Assembly: GCA_948099385.1 (NCBI GenBank)
Contig: CANUEZ040000193.1
Coordinates: 136,501 to 200,500, forward strand
Direction of reading: 5' to 3'
DNA length: 64,000 bases
From: Fasciola hepatica
Lineage: Eukaryota > Platyhelminthes > Trematoda > Plagiorchiida > Fasciolidae
Part shown: positions 59,502-64,000 of the stretch, piece after piece
How the letters are laid out: each line of letters starts with the position of its first letter
How positions within the stretch are numbered: position 1 is the stretch's first letter
Notes under the pieces: model-generated
What the model saw: only the letters and a program-made list of their open reading frames with translations
Told to the model about the DNA's origin: nothing
Database searches by the model: none
Program-made: the position numbers and the translations under genes

Positions 59502-60289
59502 CCGGCTTCGCAGCGCCGAGCCTTCTCCCCAAACCGTTTGTGGTATCGACAGTAGGTTGATCGAGATGGGTCAACCAGGCGGTCAGGGGAAGGGCTTCTG
59601 AGACGTTCACGTCGGTCAGAGTTGTGATAAGATATATGGTTTCTACATTGAGAACAACCAGGAGAGGAAAAACGTCTGAAAGCCCGCTCGAAATCAGCTA
59701 TCAGAGTGTCCTCGGAGTGTGTTCCTACGGTGGGAGCTGTGGTCTGGGGGCTGCTCGAGTTTGTGACGGCGGTAATTTGTGGATGGTACCGGTCCATAAT
59801 ACCGTCCGCTAGTTTAGCCACTTCTGTGAGCTTAAGGTGGCTGGAAACCTCGAGCAGTGCTTGAATGTTGGGTGGTAGTCGCTGTACCCACAACTCTTTA
59901 AGGACGTTTTCCTCTAAAAGTTGCCCTGCCAGCTGCTGCATTTCTCTCAGTAATGCAGAGGGCTTCTTGCTACCTAACTCTGTCCCTTGGGTCAGCCGTT
60001 TTAGTCTGGACGATTCTGACGGTAAAAGACAAGAGATTACCGCGTCTTTCACGGCTGTGTAAGAACTGTTATTAAATATTAAGTCGCGTATCTGAGTAGC
60101 AACGTCACAGGGAAGGCGACCGATAGTCCACAAGTAACGGGTTCGTTCGCTTGTAATTCTATGTGATTCAAACTCTGCCTCCAACATATGAAACCAGAGT
60201 TGAGGGTCATCAATAAAAAACTGAGGGACGGCTAGGGAGACTGTCGAAACGGACGGTTCTGGGTCAGGTTTACGGTCGTTGCTAGCCAT
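59468..60289 (-). CDS. gag: Copy B Gag (CHCC type)
   Basis: Uninterrupted 273-codon frame. M-A-S-N-D-R start, a capsid-like region (A-V-P-Q-F-F-x-D-D-P-Q-L-W-F, residues about 23-36; M-Q-Q-L-A-G-Q-L-L near 125), a Ser/Arg-rich linker, and a C-terminal C-x2-H-x9-C-x3-C motif (Cys 247, His 250, Cys 260, Cys 264). This CHCC arrangement, instead of the retroviral CCHC knuckle, characterises the CsRn1 clade. The start lies 222 bp from the LTR, and the N-terminus matches the fragment at 12903. This is the only intact gene of the element. Confidence 0.92.
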   Translation of the reverse strand: MASNDRKPDPEPSVSTVSLAVPQFFIDDPQLWFHMLEAEFESHRITSERTRYLWTIGRLPCDVATQIRDLIFNNSSYTAVKDAVISCLLPSESSRLKRLTQGTELGSKKPSALLREMQQLAGQLLEENVLKELWVQRLPPNIQALLEVSSHLKLTEVAKLADGIMDRYHPQITAVTNSSSPQTTAPTVGTHSEDTLIADFERAFRRFSSPGCSQCRNHISYHNSDRRERLRSPSPDRLVDPSRSTYCRYHKRFGEKARRCEAGCTFPGAKQGN

Positions 60290-60493
60290 AGTTCCAATGA
60301 TATATCAAATGTAAAATGATATAAAGAGGTCAGTGCAGCAAAAGTGAAACACTTATAATATGGATATGAGAAAATATATATAAGGGATATGGTAACTGAT
60401 ATCCGGAATTTACCGTTTATATATCGGAAAAGTGTATATGTAAACGAATAAATGTGATTGAAGGACTCACGAATGTCCTTCGAGAATTAATTT

Positions 60494-60510
60494 GTTGTTC
60501 GGGCTCACCA
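60494..60510 (-). promoter_or_regulatory. Copy B primer-binding site (tRNA-Trp-like)
   Basis: Minus strand TGGTGAGCCCGAACAAC, one base after the 5' LTR. It resembles the complement of a eukaryotic tRNA-Trp 3' end (TGGTGACCCCGACGTG) over the first positions, as reported for CsRn1 and Kabuki. Confidence 0.7.
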
Positions 60511-60511
60511 G

Positions 60512-60781
60512 TTTAGGATTTATATCAGTTAAGTCAGGACCTGCTCCCGTATAGAGTCTATAGCCCGTGGTCCTCGGTATGTGACACGATAGCGAATATA
60601 CTCGGCAGCGCGCAAAGCAGAACTTAAAACGCTGGAGCGGGACAACGTGTGTATTGGAGGAGCGCAACGGCGTGCAGACGACGTACACAGGCGGAGCAAG
60701 TGGCCCCACCAAAAACGGTCATTGTTCAAATAAACAAATTTGTTAGTCTTCGTCATCGAGTGCTTTATTGGTAGCACTACA
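60512..60781 (-). repeat. Copy B 5' LTR
   Basis: 270 bp, begins TGTAGTGCTACC at 60781 and ends CCTAAA at 60512. It differs from the 3' LTR at two positions (in the ATATC/ATCTC and CATCGAG/CATCAAG contexts). Confidence 0.95.
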
Positions 60782-60788
60782 CATTCGT

Positions 60789-61085
60789 CTACACCTTATA
60801 TAGCCTCCTTTTAAAATCAACCTCTGTGCTTGCACTGATCACATCCCCGGGAAACGTAATCCAATCGTTAGTGACTTTTGCTGCAAAAGACTGACCTACC
60901 TTTCGAGTCAAACCTCGCTTGTCAGTGCTTGTCCTTTTGGGCAGCCATTCGCTCGCAGATCGAATGATCTCTGATCTCGTGCTTCTGTGGACCCTTTGAG
61001 TATTTTGAAAGCTACTAGGAAATGGCCTCTTCTTCCTTCTAAACGAAGTAGTTCTAGTAGCTCCACTTTCTGTTCGTAGCACAAA
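60789..61085 (-). pseudogene. CR1-like LINE ORF2 C-terminus
   Basis: 97-codon frame (61082-60789) with the LINE C-terminal pattern: R-K-V-G-Q-S-F-A-A-K-V, W-I-T-F-P, and D-F-K-R-R-L-Y. In the other frame a V-E-L-L-E-L-L-R-L-E-G-R-R-G-H segment precedes it. The LTR retrotransposon starts 3-7 bases after its stop codon. It is probably the end of the element whose earlier parts lie at 63289-62567. Confidence 0.65.
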
Positions 61086-61936
61086 CGTCTATATCCTGAG
61101 AGCCAGCGCTTTTTGTACCCCGGATACCCTGTATTAACTAGATCCCCGAAAATGGCCTATGGAACGGACAACAAGCCAAAAGTTCCGACGACTGCCGAAG
61201 GAGAGTAAACAACGGTGGAATAGGTGTGGGACAGTGCAGCTACCACCTCGACTACTTGTATTGTCGATGTGGCAGAAAACTTAGTCTCACTGGCTGTACG
61301 CACGACATAGGCTGCACACAGCTACGGGCAGCAGAACAAATTCCAATCGTATGACCCTCTTAGTCGTAAATTTGTGGTTCTAAATAATCCAGTACATGGA
61401 AATACATGAATGTAAATGACTTGCAGCCAGGTAAGCAACCAAGAACAACGGTACAAAATTTTATCCGATATATCAGGACAGTGTGGTCAAAAACGGTCCA
61501 CTCAGCAAGGAATGAAGACAAACTGTGGCGCAGCACAGTTACGGTACAGGAAGTAAATCGAAAGGCTTTCGGGCTAACATGGAATGATAGCCTCAGTTAC
61601 AGGATCATAAAATAACCTACAGTTAGAATATAAAAATACGCATGTTTCAAGGCGTCGCCAACGCGGGAGCACAAGTAGTAGTTGGAAATGACAGAGGTGA
61701 TAAGTGCCGACGTAAACGGAAGAACCCGAGAGCAAACTTGTTTGCGGTCTGGGGCATAGGCATCAGAGCTGTCGCCGGGAGATCGAGTCTCCAGTGGGCA
61801 TTTTCATGCGTGATTGATACTCTTGGCAAACTTTGCTTGCAGAGGAAGTGTAAATTCATGGAACAATAGAGTCAGGAACATAAACGTAGAATGTTCATGC
61901 TCTATATCACAAAACCGGTCTCAGAAAACGTTAAAA
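61086..61936. other. Sequence separating LINE parts, nothing recognised
   Basis: Opposed ORFs at 61642-61869 (+) and 61859-61647 (-) have no recognised motif. Confidence 0.3.
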
Positions 61937-62020
61937 GTTCAGTTCAGTTCAGTTCAGTTCAGGTTGCACAGGACAGGTAATGGCCACGGCCAATTGAGCG
62001 TCCAGAATTCCTTCGATGGT
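61937..62020 (-). repeat. CR1-like LINE 3'-end fragment with (GAACT)n tail
   Basis: Five tandem GTTCA units on the plus strand followed by GGTTGCACAGGACAGGTAATGG, aligning with the 3' UTR of the LINE at 53956-54161. A strongly 5'-truncated insertion. Confidence 0.7.
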
Positions 62021-62560
62021 ATGCACACTAGTTATGCACCCACCACTGCCGAGTGTATTCCGTCGAATCCCCTCTAAAAATGAGAGGGAAACGAAAAACC
62101 TCATTGCACATCAATTGCGTGAGACATTTTGCATCGTCGAGAATTAGATCACAGAAGCTCGAGGTCCACGACGCATGTACACGCAATTCGAGATTAGGAA
62201 AAGTGGGCGTGTCAGTAGAGTACAAATTACGAAAACTAATACGCAGAAAGTTTCTATCGAAGCAATGTCGTTCACGTTTATGTTTGGGAGCGACGTCGGA
62301 CGCCATACTTGCTAAGGGATCCAAAGGTTCAACTTTCCACAAGCAGAGCAGCCAAAAATGTGTTTTTCAGTTGGTGGAAATCAGCTGTCCTTACTGCAAG
62401 CAGACAAACAACGCACAGACCTGAGGCATCGAACAACATAAAAACTGCCTAGTGCTAATTAGTTGTGTTTGCCTACGGTGAATTTTGGTCACGAATTAAA
62501 ATATTCAAACTCAGTCATCTGCAGAAAGCTGCAGCCCTTGTGTCTGCCCAAGAGCCTTTA
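62021..62560. other. Non-coding stretch, nothing recognised
   Basis: Opposed ORFs at 62053-62424 (+) and 62342-62028 (-) without a recognised motif; the plus ORF has two C-x-x-C-like pairs near its end, too little to call. Confidence 0.3.
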
Positions 62561-62566
62561 TGTCCC

Positions 62567-63289
62567 TCACAATATATGACCCTCACCCTTTGAGAAAGTC
62601 TTTGGACGAGATCTCCTGAGAGCCTTGTACAACGGCATGATCAGCGGTTTCCTGGGGCTGACCGCCCTCCCTAGCTGACACAGGGCTGTGCGTGCTCTCC
62701 GCATTACTTTCTGACACTGGAGGCTTGGCTTGAGGTCAGCTATCACCATCACCCTTAGGTCGCAGTCTTTTGTGGTCTGAGCCGGTACCTCCCGATGCTT
62801 TGGTAAGCCTACGTATAGGGTGGCTTGTGTTTCTTCTTCGTGGACGAGATCTTCGCTTTTGCTCACATATGGGGAAGATCTCGCGAAACCGGCCACTGGT
62901 TTACCTTATCTAGATCTCGCTGAAGGGCCGCTTCATCTGGTGCTTCTACCAACATGACTTCGTCAAAAACGACATGTACTGGTTTTCCGACCCGTTTACA
63001 GTATCGTCATTTTACATAAAACCAAAGGTCCCGGTACTGACCCTTTGGGAAGACCACTATGCAGTCTCCCATTATCCGACAAGCAAGTTACTCTACACAC
63101 TCGCAGAATACACTCTTTAAAGCTTTGCAAAATGTACTTCTGTGTTTCCTCCGTGAGCTGAAAACATTCCACCTTTTCTTTCGAGCAGTCTGTATGGATT
63201 CGAATAAAAGCCTTTTGGAAATCCAGATAGCAATCTTCCACACCCTCTCCTTGGTCCATTCTACTCTTTACCGCATTTAGGAAACTCAT
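62567..63289 (-). pseudogene. CR1-like LINE RT, degenerate
   Basis: The frame 63289-62996 has the RT start (C-Y-L-D-F-Q-K-A-F) and, after a few dozen residues, S-G-L-P-K-G-S-V-P-G-P in place of the usual S-G-x-P-Q-G-S-V-L-G-P. The frame 62896-62567 holds the post-palm region (D-L-R-V-M-V near the middle, then L-Y-K-A). The catalytic A-D-D box is not visible. The C-terminus is displaced to 61085-60789 by about 1.5 kb of other sequence. Confidence 0.7.
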
Positions 63290-64000
63290 CAGGTCGTAGA
63301 GAAAAGAGCTGTGAAGAAGGATTTTAAAAAACCCTTCGAAAGCACTATATTATCATGATCTCGTGAAAATACTCACCTACACACATTATTTGCGTGTTTC
63401 TTACAACTCACATTTCTGCGAAATAACCTTTGTTTATTCGCGTTCAACCCCGCTACTTTGTAATATCCCATCCTGTACCTGTGTGGCCCACGTGCTCTTC
63501 TGTCACACGCCGTGAACTGGGTTCTCGTTTTTTGAGTCTTTTTGGTCACACATTTGAGGTTTGTATGTATTTTATGATACTGTTAATTCAGTAAATCATC
63601 ATAGAAACAGCGAATCGAGTTTGTCCTGGTTTCGGGATCTGCGCAAAATTGGCTACTTGCCGCTCAAAGCATCTTACAACACTCATATTAGGAAATATGG
63701 AACGAGATAACGCTGTAGGCCCAGAGGAACAGCAAAATAATTAGAACGAGGACGGGAAGTAATTCGGCCAATTATGGTGGATAGTTTGTGTTTATTTGCT
63801 TCTCTAGGTAATGTTAGATCCCCTGGGCTCGTTAGTGCATATCCGTGCGCCATTGTGGACGTAATTGATTCCAAACATTTTGATTTATTCACCCTAGGAG
63901 TATTAGAGCTAGAGCAACATTTAGCTTCCGCTGGGAAACAGTCCAAGGATACAGAGGACAAATGTAGACGGGGAGAGCTGGAGCATAGGACTGTTGAAAA
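63290..64000. other. End of window, nothing recognised
   Basis: The minus-strand 92-codon ORF at 63961-63683 has no recognised motif; otherwise non-coding. Confidence 0.3.

Larger units (their letters stand above)
55427..60781 (-). mobile_element. Full-length CsRn1-like Ty3/gypsy LTR retrotransposon, copy B
   Basis: 5355 bp on the minus strand, flanked by the 4-bp target duplication CATT (55423-55426 and 60782-60785, plus-strand reading). Two 270-bp LTRs differ at only two positions I can see. Order: LTR, tRNA-Trp-like primer site, gag with a CHCC motif, protease, RT, RNase H, integrase, polypurine tract, LTR. CHCC Gag and a Trp primer are reported hallmarks of the CsRn1 clade. Coding is disabled by a frameshift in protease, an extra G before A-D-A-L-S-R, and changed catalytic residues in protease and integrase. 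Confidence 0.95.

Noticed and set aside
62053..62424. Zinc-finger-like plus ORF
   Set aside because: Two C-x-x-C-like pairs alone are not enough, and an antisense ORF covers the same bases.

Overview
This is a window of eukaryotic, intron-bearing, gene-poor nuclear DNA built almost entirely from transposable elements of different ages. The element set points to a flatworm, most likely a digenean trematode. It contains a CsRn1-like Ty3/gypsy element with a CHCC Gag motif and a tRNA-Trp-like primer site, a CACTA transposon resembling animal SmTRC1-type elements, RTE and CR1-like LINEs, a Penelope-like element with a GIY-YIG endonuclease, and tRNA-derived SINEs. That assignment is inference from family knowledge; no database was searched.

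Layout. 1-4640: two copies of one LINE family (plus strand) with a gypsy integrase fragment between them. 5179-5313: the clearest host-gene piece, one LDL-receptor class A exon on the minus strand. 6566-8247: two copies of SINE family A. 8691-8826: a TA/GA microsatellite. 8827-13272: an old CsRn1-like element (copy A), its LTR, then the primer site and gag of a further unit in tandem. 13266-15840: an RTE LINE (minus). 19251-24014: possible host exons, BEL/Pao debris, SINE copies and a dispersed segment of unknown nature. 28302-29313: a 1 kb foldback element with about 366-bp arms that begin with 21-bp tandem repeats. 33000-34715: Penelope-like fragments in opposite orientations with a SINE between them. 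35385-37960: a second gypsy lineage with gag, protease, RT and RNase H. 39340-40060: a LINE fragment. 44735-47640: several dispersed repeats. 47953-53313: a complete but inactive CACTA element with two genes, transposase and a DUF4806 protein, split by a GC-rich retroposon with a 12-bp target duplication. 53956-55271: a CR1-like LINE. 55427-60781: a recent full-length CsRn1-like element (copy B). 60789-63289: a broken LINE with the LTR element beside its stop codon.

How the parts work. Copy B has LTRs, primer site, polypurine tract and a 4-bp target duplication. It also carries a canonical -1 frameshift signal at the end of gag: a slippery heptamer, a 6-nt spacer and an 11-bp GC-rich stem. 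Its LTRs differ at only 2 of about 270 positions, yet its protease, integrase and reading frame are damaged, so it was probably moved by proteins from another copy. The CACTA element has matching 13-bp inverted ends and subterminal repeats. No gene here looks intact enough to be called functional with confidence, and several kilobase-long stretches hold nothing I recognise.
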